A stretch of 64,000 bases of DNA, from the NCBI GenBank assembly GCA_023954415.1, contig JAMLIB010000003.1, forward strand, positions 248,001 through 312,000, read 5' to 3'. The translations under genes were made by a program, and so were the position numbers. Every line of letters starts with the position of its first letter. The first letter of the stretch is position 1. The notes beneath the pieces are model-generated. The model saw nothing but the letters and a program-made list of their open reading frames with translations. It ran no database searches and was not told where the DNA came from. Shown in pieces: positions 53,660 to 62,685 of the stretch. This stretch comes from Trueperaceae bacterium (lineage in GTDB: Bacteria > Deinococcota > Deinococci > Deinococcales > Trueperaceae).

Positions 53660-54594
53660 GAGGCCCTCAGCCTTGGGTCGGCGATGACCTGCGAGAGATC
53701 GGCCAACCAGTTGACGAGGACGTAGACGCTCACGGCGAGGATGGTGACGCCCTGCACCACGGGGTAGTCGCGCGCGCCGATGGCGCCGAGGATGGTCGCG
53801 CCCAACCCGGGAAGCCCGAAGACCTGCTCGACGACGATGGTGCCGGTGAGGAGCCCGCCGAGCTCCAGTGCGAGCAGTGGGATGACGCCGGGGAGCGAGT
53901 TGCTGGCGATGTGCCTACCGACGGACGTGGGCTTGAGGCCCTTGCTGCGCGCCGTGCGGACGTAGTCGGACCGGCGCTCCTCGAGGACGCGGGCCCGCGC
54001 GAGGCGCGCCACCTGGGCCGCCCTCGGGATGGCGAGGGTGATGGCGGGGAGGAGCAGGTGCCAGCTGGCGGCCAGAGTCAACCCTTGGGGCGGCAGGCCG
54101 ATCACGGGGAACCAGCCCAGCTGTACGGCGAACAGGAGGATGAGCAGGAACCCGAACCAGAACTCCGGCAGGGCGAGCGCGATCGTCGTGAAGAGCAAGG
54201 CGATCCGGTCGAACGGGCCGCCTGGTCGGAGCCCGGCGAGGAGGCCGAGGCCCAGCCCGATGACGAGCGCGAGCACGAACGAGATACCGGCGAGCGTCAC
54301 GGTCACGGGCAGCCGGTCGACGAGCACGCGGACGACGGGCCGCCGCTCGCGCAAGGAGTTGCCGAGGTCGCCTTGTACGACGTCGGCCAGGTAGCCGACG
54401 TACTGGGCGGGCAGCGAGCGGTCGAGCCCGAGCTGCGCGCGCAGCGCGCTCGTCTGCGACTCGGTCGCGTCCAGCCCGCCCATGATCGTGGCGGCGTCGC
54501 CCGGCAGCGCGCGCATCGCGACGAACACGAGCGTCAGCACCGCCCACAGGGTGACGATGAAGGAGAGGGTCTGTACGAGCAAGTACCTTGGCAC
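53656..54594 (-). CDS. Peptide ABC transporter permease, DppB type (operon III)
   Basis: 312 residues. First helix YLLVQTLSFIVTLWAVLTLVFVAMRALPGD, then QLGLDRSLPAQYVGYL, GDLGNSLRERRPVVRVL, EAA-loop region RRSDYVRTARSKGLKPTSVGRHIASNSLPG, and the end LSQVIADPRLRAS. Second gene of the operon after the binding protein, from which it is separated by 132 bases holding a strong hairpin. Confidence 0.92.
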   Translation of the reverse strand: MPRYLLVQTLSFIVTLWAVLTLVFVAMRALPGDAATIMGGLDATESQTSALRAQLGLDRSLPAQYVGYLADVVQGDLGNSLRERRPVVRVLVDRLPVTVTLAGISFVLALVIGLGLGLLAGLRPGGPFDRIALLFTTIALALPEFWFGFLLILLFAVQLGWFPVIGLPPQGLTLAASWHLLLPAITLAIPRAAQVARLARARVLEERRSDYVRTARSKGLKPTSVGRHIASNSLPGVIPLLALELGGLLTGTIVVEQVFGLPGLGATILGAIGARDYPVVQGVTILAVSVYVLVNWLADLSQVIADPRLRAS

Positions 54595-54630
54595 GGTGGG
54601 TTCGCTGGTCGGCTACGGCGCCAGGGCGTC

Positions 54631-54677
54631 GGCGACTACGGATGGGGTGCCTGACGGCTGACCCATCCGTAGTCGCC
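54631..54677 (-). promoter_or_regulatory. Strong hairpin in the binding-protein/permease gap (operon III)
   Basis: GGCGACTACGGATGGG (54631-54646) and CCCATCCGTAGTCGCC (54662-54677) are perfect 16-base complements around a 15-base loop. It lies in the gap after the binding-protein gene, with no U-run in the transcript direction. Likely a 3' stabiliser or partial terminator, as in operon I. Confidence 0.6.
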
Positions 54678-54726
54678 TCGAGCCTCGGCTAGTGACTCAC
54701 GCCGCCACGCTCGGGCGGCCGGACCG

Positions 54727-56220
54727 TCACTGGAAGCTGGTCGTCCTGAAGTCGAAGGAGTCGAGGAGCGGCGTGATCCAGAACCCTTGGACGCTCGCCT
54801 TCCTGGCGTACACGCGTTCGGCCGTGCCGAAGTAGATGAACGGCGCGTCGTCGTGCAGGCGGATGAGGGCCTGGGAGTACAGCGAGCGGCGCATGGTCGG
54901 ATCGGGGTTCGAGTTGGCCTGGGCGATCCAGTTGGCGACGTCGTCGTCGATCACGCCGGTGTAGTTCCGGTCGGTGCCGAGGCCGGTGACGCGACCGGAG
55001 GGGTCGAGCTTGCCCGTGTGGCCGATGACGGTGATGTCGAACTCGTGCGGGCCGCCGTAGACGTCGGAGAGCCACACGCCCCACTCGACGATGGAGATCT
55101 CGGCCTTGACGCCGACCTGGCTGAGGAAGTCCTGCACGATCTGGCCCGCCTGGATGTGCTGCGGGTACGGCTGCGGGAGGACGAGCCTGATCGTCCAGTC
55201 GGCCGGCACGCCTGCGTCCTTGAGGAGGGCCTTGGCCTTCTCGGGGTCGTACGGGAACGGCTGCACGGAGTCGGGGTACCAGGGGCTGCCCGCTTCCATG
55301 AACGTGCCGACCTGCGGGCCGCCGCCGTAGGCGACTTCCATGACGATCTCGGTGTCGACGGCCATGTTGAGGGCGCGGCGCACGCGCGCGTCGTTCAGGT
55401 ACGGGTTGCGGGCGTTGAGGGCGGCGACGAGGACCGTGCCGGACGGCTCGCGCACGAGGGTGAGGGAGGGGTCGGCCTCGACAGTGGGCTGCTGCGCCTG
55501 GGGCACGTTGTCGATGATGTCGAACTCGCCGGTCACGAGGCCCTGGTACTGCACGGCGTTGTCCGTCACGAAGCGGATGACGACCTGCTCGAGGGCCGGG
55601 GCGCCCTGGTAGTAGCTGTCGTTGCGCTGGAGCGTGATGGCGTTGTCGCGGACCCAGGAGACGAGCTTGAAGGGGCCGGTCCCGATCGGCTGGTTGCCGA
55701 AGTCGTGGCCCTCGGCCAACTTCTCGCTCGGGAGCATGGCGCCCCAGCCGGAGGCGAGGCTGGCGAGGAGCGCGGGGCTCGTCTGCGACAGGGCGATGGT
55801 GACGGTGTGATCGTCAACGGCCGTCACGCTGGTGATGCTGGCGAACTCGCTGCGCTTCGAGGAGCCGGTGGCCTCGTCCCTGATGCGGTCCAGGGTGGCG
55901 ACGACGTCTTGGGCGTCGAAGGCCGTGCCGTCGTGGAACGTGGCGTCGTTCAGCTCGAAGGTGTAGCTGAGGCCGTCGTTGCTGACGGTGTACGACTTGG
56001 CGAGGGCGGGCACGATGTTGCCGGCCTGGTCGACCTCGACGAGCCCGTCGTAGATGGACTTGCTCACCTGGAAAGCCGCCGTGGCGGCGGTGACCTGCGG
56101 GTCGAGCGTGTCCGGTTGGGCGCTCATCGCGATGGTGAGCGTCTGCGCCGAGCTCCAGCCGCCGACCGTGAGGGCGGCGACGAGCAGCACCAGCGCGCGT
56201 GGTACGACCTTGATCTTCAT
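54727..56220 (-). CDS. Peptide ABC transporter substrate-binding protein (SBP family 5, operon III)
   Basis: 497 residues. Sec signal KVVPRALVLLVAALTVGGWSSAQ without lipobox, then LTIAMSAQPDTLDPQVTAATAAFQVSKSIYDGLVEVD, ALAKSYTVSNDGLSYTFELND and FDAQDVVATLDRI, all DppA/OppA features, and DARVRRALNMAVDTEIVMEV later on. AAGGAGGAAG lies before the ATG. First gene of operon III. It differs clearly in sequence from the other two peptide-binding proteins, suggesting a different ligand. Confidence 0.92.
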   Translation of the reverse strand: MKIKVVPRALVLLVAALTVGGWSSAQTLTIAMSAQPDTLDPQVTAATAAFQVSKSIYDGLVEVDQAGNIVPALAKSYTVSNDGLSYTFELNDATFHDGTAFDAQDVVATLDRIRDEATGSSKRSEFASITSVTAVDDHTVTIALSQTSPALLASLASGWGAMLPSEKLAEGHDFGNQPIGTGPFKLVSWVRDNAITLQRNDSYYQGAPALEQVVIRFVTDNAVQYQGLVTGEFDIIDNVPQAQQPTVEADPSLTLVREPSGTVLVAALNARNPYLNDARVRRALNMAVDTEIVMEVAYGGGPQVGTFMEAGSPWYPDSVQPFPYDPEKAKALLKDAGVPADWTIRLVLPQPYPQHIQAGQIVQDFLSQVGVKAEISIVEWGVWLSDVYGGPHEFDITVIGHTGKLDPSGRVTGLGTDRNYTGVIDDDVANWIAQANSNPDPTMRRSLYSQALIRLHDDAPFIYFGTAERVYARKASVQGFWITPLLDSFDFRTTSFQ

Positions 56221-56548
56221 CCACTTCCTCCTTGGTCTCCAGACCTGCGGGTAGGCCCGCCGGGCGCTCGTGGTATCCGGTGTACCCCTCGACCGGAAGT
56301 AGCTTCCATGCCAAAGCGCCTCGCTGGAGATTGCCTCAATGCTACCCGCTTTGGCGCCTCCCAGTCACTACCTTCTGGTGTGAGCGACGCGTCTCCCCAT
56401 GTGAGACGCCACGGTTCTACCGCGCGCGTGTCATCGGTCCGTGATGACCGGCGTTGGGCCGCCACGTCCGGCGGAGACGTCGGCGCGTGAGAGTTGTCAC
56501 CTGGCGCGTAAGAAGCCCGTCACGCGGCCCGGCTAACCTGCTTGCAAG
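56221..56548. other. Divergent intergenic region
   Basis: About 328 bases without a gene between peptide operon III (minus) and the GGDEF-EAL gene (plus). It holds the binding-protein Shine-Dalgarno, a TAGCAT-type box readable on the minus strand near 56340, a 7-bp hairpin GCGTCTC/GAGACGC (56389-56395, 56403-56409), and a TAACCT box (56534-56539) 9 nt before the plus-strand ATG. Confidence 0.4.
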
Positions 56549-58480
56549 ATGCCTGGTTGGCTCAAGAGACTGTCACCGCTGCTCCTATGGGGCGCCTACC
56601 TCGTCGGGTACGGGGAGATCGTCGAGCTGGCCGGCTCGTACGCCCCGCTCGTCGCCTTGCTCCCGGTGGCCGTCTCCGGCTGGAGTTGGGGCCCGGTCGG
56701 CGGGCTGGCGAGCGGCGTGCTCGGCTACCTCGCCGTGCAGGTCCGCATGGACGCGCTCGGGGTCGCGACGTGGAACCCGCTTAGCCTCCTGCAGGCCGAT
56801 CAGATGTTCGCGTTCCTCGCCTGTTCGGGCGCCGGCCTCGTCGTCGGTTGGATGCGGCGCCTGGAGCACAACCTCCACCACGAGCGCGCCGCCCGGCGCA
56901 AGGCGCTCGTCGACCCCTTGACCGGCACCCTGGTACGCCAGGCCTTCGAGGAGCGCCTCAGGGCGGAGCTCGACGCCGCCACGGCCACCGGCAGCGGGCT
57001 GGCGCTCCTGTTCGTCGACCTGGACCGCTTCAAGTTCGTCAACGACACCTACGGTCACGACCTGGGCGACAAGCTCCTCAGGGAGGTCGGCCAGATCCTG
57101 CTGAGCAACGTGAGGGACGAGGACCTCGTCGGCAGGGTGGGCGGCGACGAGTTCATGGTCGCCCTCGTGGGGGTGCGCGACGAGCAGGCCGCCGGGCAGA
57201 TCGCCAGGAGCTTAGTGCGCGAGCTGAGCACCCCGTTCACCGTCGACGGCCGCGAGTTGCAGGTCTCCGCCTCGATAGGCGTCGCCCTCTACCCGCGCGA
57301 CGGGGGCGAGGTCGAGGCGCTCCTCCAGTCGGCCGACGCCGCCATGTACCAGGTGAAGGTCGCCGGCAAGAACGCCTACAACTTCAGCACGGTCGAGGTC
57401 CGCACGCGCCTCACGCGGCGTCTGGAGCTCGAGCGCGTGCTCAGGCGTGCCCTGGCGGAGAACGAGTTCAAGGTCGTCTACCAGCCACAGTTCCGGATCG
57501 TCGACGGCTCGCTCGTCGGCTTCGAGGCGCTGCTCCGCTGGCACTCGCCCGATCTCGGCAAGGTCTCGCCGGCCGAGTTCCTCCCCGTGGCGGAGGAAGC
57601 GGGCATGATCGCCCCGATCGGACACTGGATGCTGCGCGAGACCGCCATGCAGCTGCGCGCGTGGCTGCGCCAGGGTTTCGTGCCCGTGCGCGTCGCCGTC
57701 AACGTGTCGACGCTGCAGTTCCATCAGTCGAACTTCGTCGACACCGTGAGGGGCGCGCTCGACGACTCCGGCATCGACCCGGGCCTGTTCGAGCTCGAGG
57801 TCACCGAGAGCGTCCTCGAGCGCGACAACGACCTGGCGGTCCGCATCCTGAGGCAGCTCCAGCGGCTCGGCGTGCGCATAGCGCTCGACGATTTCGGGAC
57901 GGGCTACTCGTCGCTCGCCTACCTCCAGAGCCTCCCGATCGGCACGCTGAAGATCGACAGGTCGTTCGTCCAGAGGCTCGCCCAGGGGCCGCTACGGGGT
58001 GCGCCGCCGGCGGCGGAGGTGGACCCGGCGGTCAGGAGCGCCCTGCAGCGCAACGTGGTGCGCACGTCCGGCGGCTCCGAGGACGCCGCCCCCATCGTCG
58101 AGGCCATCTGCGCCATGGCGCACAAGCTGAACAAGGAGGTCGTGGCCGAGGGCGTCGAGACGGCGTATCAACGCGACTTCCTCCGCAGGCTCGGCGCCGA
58201 CACCGCGCAGGGCTACTTCTACGCCAAGCCGATGATGCCCGCTCAGGCGGAGGAGCTCCTCAAGCGCGTCACGACCGTCACGGCCGAAGCGATCGCCGCC
58301 GCCCGCGCCTCGGCCATCAGGCCGCCTCGGACCCCGAGCGACGCCCGAACCATCGATCCGTTCGGGGCGCGGGTCGTGCCGGAGACGACGATGGAACCGA
58401 TCGCCCCGGCCAGGCACGACATCCCCTTGCGGGAGCTCGAGCGGGCGTCCTCGTTCGACGAGCTCGTCATCTGGAAGTGA
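56549..58480 (+). CDS. Membrane GGDEF-EAL cyclic-di-GMP enzyme
   Basis: 643 residues. The N-terminus has three hydrophobic segments (to about residue 105) without an obvious sensor domain. The GGDEF domain has the intact active site GGDEF at 198-202, and the inhibitory site Arg189-x-x-Asp192 (RDED) five residues ahead, so a working diguanylate cyclase with product feedback is likely. The EAL domain starts near 300 with EAL at 326-328 (FEALLRW), the NVSTLQFHQSNF and DDFGTGYSSLAYL segments and AEGVET, so the phosphodiesterase also looks complete. A 30-residue insertion (about 480-510) interrupts the EAL domain. Probably leaderless (TAACCT at 9 nt). Confidence 0.92.
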   Translation: MPGWLKRLSPLLLWGAYLVGYGEIVELAGSYAPLVALLPVAVSGWSWGPVGGLASGVLGYLAVQVRMDALGVATWNPLSLLQADQMFAFLACSGAGLVVGWMRRLEHNLHHERAARRKALVDPLTGTLVRQAFEERLRAELDAATATGSGLALLFVDLDRFKFVNDTYGHDLGDKLLREVGQILLSNVRDEDLVGRVGGDEFMVALVGVRDEQAAGQIARSLVRELSTPFTVDGRELQVSASIGVALYPRDGGEVEALLQSADAAMYQVKVAGKNAYNFSTVEVRTRLTRRLELERVLRRALAENEFKVVYQPQFRIVDGSLVGFEALLRWHSPDLGKVSPAEFLPVAEEAGMIAPIGHWMLRETAMQLRAWLRQGFVPVRVAVNVSTLQFHQSNFVDTVRGALDDSGIDPGLFELEVTESVLERDNDLAVRILRQLQRLGVRIALDDFGTGYSSLAYLQSLPIGTLKIDRSFVQRLAQGPLRGAPPAAEVDPAVRSALQRNVVRTSGGSEDAAPIVEAICAMAHKLNKEVVAEGVETAYQRDFLRRLGADTAQGYFYAKPMMPAQAEELLKRVTTVTAEAIAAARASAIRPPRTPSDARTIDPFGARVVPETTMEPIAPARHDIPLRELERASSFDELVIWK

Positions 58481-58484
58481 GCCG

Positions 58485-60617
58485 CTAGAACCCGCAGGAG
58501 GGCGCGCCCGCGCCGCCGAGCGCGTCGAGCTCGACCGCGCCCAACGACCCTTCCGGCAACGTCCCCACCAGGCGACCGGCCGCGAGCCGCTGCGAGAGCG
58601 TCGTCCCCCACTGGGCGTTCCGGTCGACCGACACCACGTACATGGGCTGGCGCAGCTCGTGATCGCTCGAGCGGAAGGCCACGTCACCCGCCTTGCCGCC
58701 GAGGCTCCCCGCGTCCACCTCGAGCAGGGCGGCCGCCAGCGCGGCGCCGTCCGCGCTGTTCGCCAGCCGCGCCGCGGCCGTGAGCACGGCGACGGCCTCG
58801 TACGCCGCCCACGCCGGGGCGTCGAACGGCTGACCCCAGCGGGCCGCGAACCGTTCGTTCATGTCGGCCGCGGCGGAGCCGAGCGTGGGCTCCCAGAGCT
58901 GGATGCGCGGTACGTCCCTGCCTGCCCCGTAGCGGTTGGTCGACGCCAGGAACTCCCTCGTCTGCGTGACGGGGTCGGGGAAGGGCGCCATGCGCAGGGT
59001 GTAGCCGCCATCCTCCGCCTGACCGATCAGCGCCACCTGATCGGCGGCGTCGAGCAGCACCGCCACCGTGTCGGCCCCCAGGCTCTTCGCCTCGTCCAGG
59101 AGGTCGAAGTAGACGGGCCGCCCTGGCGGCACGGCGCGGCTCCCGGCGACGACGTCGCCGACGGTCTCGGCTGCCAGCGCCGCCCTGGCGAGGAGCGCCC
59201 CGCCTTCACCCCCCTCCGGGTAGACGACGTACCACCGCTGCGGGGCCGTCCCGTTCCGGTAGAGGCGCACCAGCGCGTCGAGGTAGGCCCCGGCGGACGG
59301 TTGCACGTGGAAGGTCGTCGGCCGGCACTCCGCCCGCAGCGCGAGGCTCGGCGAGCCGATGTTGACGAACGGCACGCCGTGCGCGGCGGCGAGCTCCGCG
59401 AGGGCTTCCGCCTGGCCGTCGCCGACGCCGCCGACGAGGGCGTCCACCTCGCCAAGCGCGAGCATGGCGTCCGCCGCCCGTGTCGCCGCCGCCGCGCTCG
59501 GGCTGCTGGCCAACAGGACGCGCACGTCCCGGTCGGTCGCGGCGCCGGACTGGTTGACGACCCCTTCCGCCTGCAGCGCGCCCATGCGGGCCGCGTTGCC
59601 GACGAGGTCGTTGACGCCGGCTATGAACGTGCGTCCGCCGGTCGGCATGGGGATCACCGCGCCGACCCGCAGCGTCGTCGGCGGCAGCGTGAAGTCGCCG
59701 AGGAAGGGCGCTGGCATGTCCATGAGGGGCACGAGGTACTCGCGCAGCACGGCCTGGATGTCGTCCCACCTGGCGACGATGGCGCGGTTGAGGCGCTCCT
59801 GCATGGCGACGTCGTTACGCCGCACCGCCACCGTCATGGGGATGTACTGGAAGATGGAAGGGAAGTCGAAGGCGGGCTCCACCGGCTTGACGACGAGCTC
59901 GACCGGGCTCAGGGCGGCGTAGTACGCCATCACGGGACCCCAGCCGAAGCCGACGTCGATGGCGCCGGATGCGACGTCCCTGACCACGACGCCGAGCCGG
60001 TCCTTGCCTTCTTCCCCGCCGTAGATGCGCGCCACCCTGTCGATGAGCCGGCGCTGCCGCAACGCCTCGTGGGGCGGGATGCCGAGCCCCTGCACGCCGA
60101 GCCTCAGGTCGGCGAGGTCAGGGTCGTCCATGTCGTCGATGTCGAAGCCGGCGTCGGCCCGGTAGACGAGCACGTAAGGGCTCTGGTAGTAGGTGATGGT
60201 GTTGAGGCCCTTCTCGAAGCCGTCCGGCACGCCCATGATCACGTCACACGTGCCTTCCGCGAAGTGCAGGTTGATGAGGTCGGAGGTGAAGGCCGTCCAG
60301 TCGTACGTCAGGCGCGCGCCGAGCTCATCGGCCAGGATGTCCGCGATGCGGTTCTCGAAGCCTTCTTCCGCCTGGTTGGAGAAGGGCATCTCGTCCGGGG
60401 CGGCGCAGACGCGCAGCTCCCATGCGTGGTCGGTGGCCTGCGCCGCGCCGGTCGAGAGCGTGGCCAGGGTCAGGGATACGAGCAACGTCAGATAAGTGGC
60501 GCCGAGCCTGCGGGCGGCGGTGCCTCGCGGGTGCCGGAGGGCGGTGGGGTGCCTTGGCCTCCGTGCGGTAGATGGGTCCTGTGCGGTAGATACTGTCGCG
60601 TTCGCGCCTCGAAGCAT
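58485..60617 (-). CDS. Fused double periplasmic binding protein of the PQQ dehydrogenase system
   Basis: 710 residues after a long N-terminal leader with one signal helix (TYLTLLVSLTLATLSTGAAQA). Residues about 68-320 are a family 3 binding-protein domain of the MoxJ/XoxJ-like quinoprotein-associated type (LRVCAAPDEMPFSNQAEEGFENRIADILADELGA, CDVIMGVPDGFE). Residues about 330-700 are a second, branched-chain-type (Peripla_BP_6-like) domain resembling the PQQ-alcohol-dehydrogenase-associated ABC binding protein (LRVGAVIPMPTGGRTFIAGVNDL, DALVGGVGDGQAEALAELA). These are normally separate proteins. It lies last in the operon after cytochrome c and the dehydrogenase. It may deliver substrate or help maturation. 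Confidence 0.8.
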   Translation of the reverse strand: MLRGANATVSTAQDPSTARRPRHPTALRHPRGTAARRLGATYLTLLVSLTLATLSTGAAQATDHAWELRVCAAPDEMPFSNQAEEGFENRIADILADELGARLTYDWTAFTSDLINLHFAEGTCDVIMGVPDGFEKGLNTITYYQSPYVLVYRADAGFDIDDMDDPDLADLRLGVQGLGIPPHEALRQRRLIDRVARIYGGEEGKDRLGVVVRDVASGAIDVGFGWGPVMAYYAALSPVELVVKPVEPAFDFPSIFQYIPMTVAVRRNDVAMQERLNRAIVARWDDIQAVLREYLVPLMDMPAPFLGDFTLPPTTLRVGAVIPMPTGGRTFIAGVNDLVGNAARMGALQAEGVVNQSGAATDRDVRVLLASSPSAAAATRAADAMLALGEVDALVGGVGDGQAEALAELAAAHGVPFVNIGSPSLALRAECRPTTFHVQPSAGAYLDALVRLYRNGTAPQRWYVVYPEGGEGGALLARAALAAETVGDVVAGSRAVPPGRPVYFDLLDEAKSLGADTVAVLLDAADQVALIGQAEDGGYTLRMAPFPDPVTQTREFLASTNRYGAGRDVPRIQLWEPTLGSAAADMNERFAARWGQPFDAPAWAAYEAVAVLTAAARLANSADGAALAAALLEVDAGSLGGKAGDVAFRSSDHELRQPMYVVSVDRNAQWGTTLSQRLAAGRLVGTLPEGSLGAVELDALGGAGAPSCGF

Positions 60618-60704
60618 GGTCGGCTGCCTACTCTTTCATCTCGTCGCGTTTGGCTGTCGCGGTGCGGTTGCGGTGCGGCTGTGATGCAGGCGCGGTTTGT
60701 AAGA

Positions 60705-60738
60705 GAGCGTGCGGGCAGTCGCGACTGCCCGCACGCTC
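60705..60738. terminator. Palindromic hairpin after the PQQ dehydrogenase gene
   Basis: GAGCGTGCGGGCAGTC (60705-60720) and its complement (60723-60738) surround a GC centre. It lies in the 170-base gap between the dehydrogenase stop and the binding-protein start. No U-run, so it may be a partial terminator or a processing site. Confidence 0.5.
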
Positions 60739-60787
60739 GTCTCAAGCTAGGCCGCCTCGCGGTGCTCGAGAGGCGGTTCGAGCATGC

Positions 60788-62611
60788 TCAGGGCAGCCCG
60801 AAGACGTACAGCGTCGTACCGGCGCGGCGGTAGCGCCCGGCGGCGTCTGCCGTCGTGTCCGTGCCGATCTGCGGGTCCGTCGGCGCCTGGCTCGTGACGA
60901 CCGCCAGGTACTGCTTGCCGTCAGGGCCCGTGTAGCTCATGGGGGAGCCGCGGAAGTTGGAGCCAGTGCGGAACGTCCAGAGGACCTGGCCGCTGCGGGC
61001 GTCCACGGCGCGGAACTCGCCAGTGTCGGTGCCGCCGAAGACGAGGTTGCCTGCCGTCGCGAAGACGGGCTTGGCGTCGTTGCCGGTCGAGGTCTTGAGA
61101 CCCCAGGCCTTCTGACCCGTGACCGGGTCCCACGCCTGCAGCTCGCCGGTCCAGCCGCCGGGGCCGTTCCCGATGTCCGTGAAGCTCATCAGGATGTAGC
61201 TCTCGCCGGGGGTGTACTCGGCTTCCGTGCCCGTGAACGTCGCGCAGCGGTTCTCGGCCTGGAAGTAGACGAGGCCCGTGGCGGGCGAGTACGCGTCGTT
61301 GTACCAGTTGTTACCGGCGATGAAGGGGCAGACCGAGATCGGGGTCGGGATGTCCGTGTAGGTCAGGGCGTCCTCGTTGTAGATCGGCATGCCGGTCTCG
61401 CGGTCGACGCCGGAGGCCCAGTTGACGTTCGTGTACGCGAAGACGTCGCGCACCAGCTCGCCCGTCAGGCGATCGAACACGTAGAAGAAGCCGTTGCGAG
61501 CGGGCTTGATGAGGGCCTTGACGACCTGGCCGTCGATGGTGAGGTCGGCCACGAAGTTCTGGCCCGGCTCGTCGAAGTCCCACTGGTCCTGCGGCGTGTT
61601 CTGGTAGGCCCAGACCATCTCGCCCGTCGTCGCGTCACGCGCGATGGTCGAGGCGCAGTACTTGGACAGGTACTGGTCGAGGCCGGGCGCGGTGGCCGGG
61701 TCGCGGCGGTAGTCCGGGTTCCACGGACCGCAGTTGGCGGTGCCGTAGTAGAAGAGGTTCGACTCGGGGTCGTACGTGAAGTAGCCCCACGCCGTGCCGC
61801 CGCCGAGCTTCCAGGAGTCGCCGTACCAGGTGTCGACGCCCGGCTCGGTCCACTTCTTGTCGATCTCGTAGAAGGGGTTCCAGCGCTCGCCGATGCCCAT
61901 GTCGGCGTTCGGGCCCGTGTTGTAGAACTTCCAGACCTGTTCGCCGGTCTGGAGGTCGTAGGCGGCCACCCAGCCACGCACGCCGCGCTCGCCGCCTTCG
62001 TTGCCGATCAGGATGTTGCTGCCGACGATGAGGGGGGCGTTGGTCGTCGTCTCGGTGATGCTCAGGTCGGTGACCTGGGTGTTCCAGAGGACGGCGCCCG
62101 TGCCGGCGTCGAGGGCCATGAGCTGGCCGTCGAGCGAGTTGAGGATGATCTTGCCGTCGGCGTAGCTGATGCCGCGCGACTGGGCGCCGCAACACGCCTT
62201 GGCCTGCGAGAGGTTCGGCTGGTCGACGCGGTACGACCACTTGATGAACCCTTCGCGCGTCAGGTCGAGCGCGTACACCGTGTTCGGCTTCGGCGTGAGG
62301 ATGTACATGGTGTTACCGACCACGATGGGCGGAGCTTCGAGGGAGTCCGTGACGCCGAGCTGCAGCGTCCACTTCACCTGCAGGTTCTTGACGTTGTAGC
62401 TCGTGATCTGGTTGAGCGTGCTGTAGTTCCAGCCCTGGTAGTTGCCGTTCGCCATCACCCACTGGCCGGCATCGCGCTGGATCCGGATGAGCTCGGCGTT
62501 GGCGAAGGCCGCACCGACCGTGAGGAGGACGGCGAGCGCGCAGCCGAGCGCGATGGAGCGCCTGCCGTTGCGTCTGGCGGGTTGCGTATACGTCATTCTG
62601 GTTGCCACCAA
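60788..62611 (-). CDS. PQQ-dependent alcohol dehydrogenase, D-x-D (lanthanide-type) active site
   Basis: About 607 residues with a signal peptide (ALGCALAVLLTVGAAFANA) and an eight-bladed propeller. The vicinal disulfide pair is Cys140-Cys141 (KACCGAQSRG). Metal and base residues are the Glu in GGERGVRGW, the Asn in GTANCGPWNP, and Asp345 in QWDFDEPGQN. The position two residues after the catalytic Asp is also Asp (Asp347), the D-x-D pattern associated with lanthanide-dependent enzymes, where calcium enzymes carry Ala or Ser. It oxidises alcohols in the periplasm and passes electrons to the cytochrome encoded upstream. GTG 62611 (AAAGG upstream) or ATG 62596 is the start. Confidence 0.9.
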   Translation of the reverse strand: MVATRMTYTQPARRNGRRSIALGCALAVLLTVGAAFANAELIRIQRDAGQWVMANGNYQGWNYSTLNQITSYNVKNLQVKWTLQLGVTDSLEAPPIVVGNTMYILTPKPNTVYALDLTREGFIKWSYRVDQPNLSQAKACCGAQSRGISYADGKIILNSLDGQLMALDAGTGAVLWNTQVTDLSITETTTNAPLIVGSNILIGNEGGERGVRGWVAAYDLQTGEQVWKFYNTGPNADMGIGERWNPFYEIDKKWTEPGVDTWYGDSWKLGGGTAWGYFTYDPESNLFYYGTANCGPWNPDYRRDPATAPGLDQYLSKYCASTIARDATTGEMVWAYQNTPQDQWDFDEPGQNFVADLTIDGQVVKALIKPARNGFFYVFDRLTGELVRDVFAYTNVNWASGVDRETGMPIYNEDALTYTDIPTPISVCPFIAGNNWYNDAYSPATGLVYFQAENRCATFTGTEAEYTPGESYILMSFTDIGNGPGGWTGELQAWDPVTGQKAWGLKTSTGNDAKPVFATAGNLVFGGTDTGEFRAVDARSGQVLWTFRTGSNFRGSPMSYTGPDGKQYLAVVTSQAPTDPQIGTDTTADAAGRYRRAGTTLYVFGLP

Positions 62612-62685
62612 TACCTTTCTAGAGTACGTGGAAGGTCGGGCGAGATCTGGGACACTTCGCTGCTTGGGCCTGGTGCGTCAGGCCC

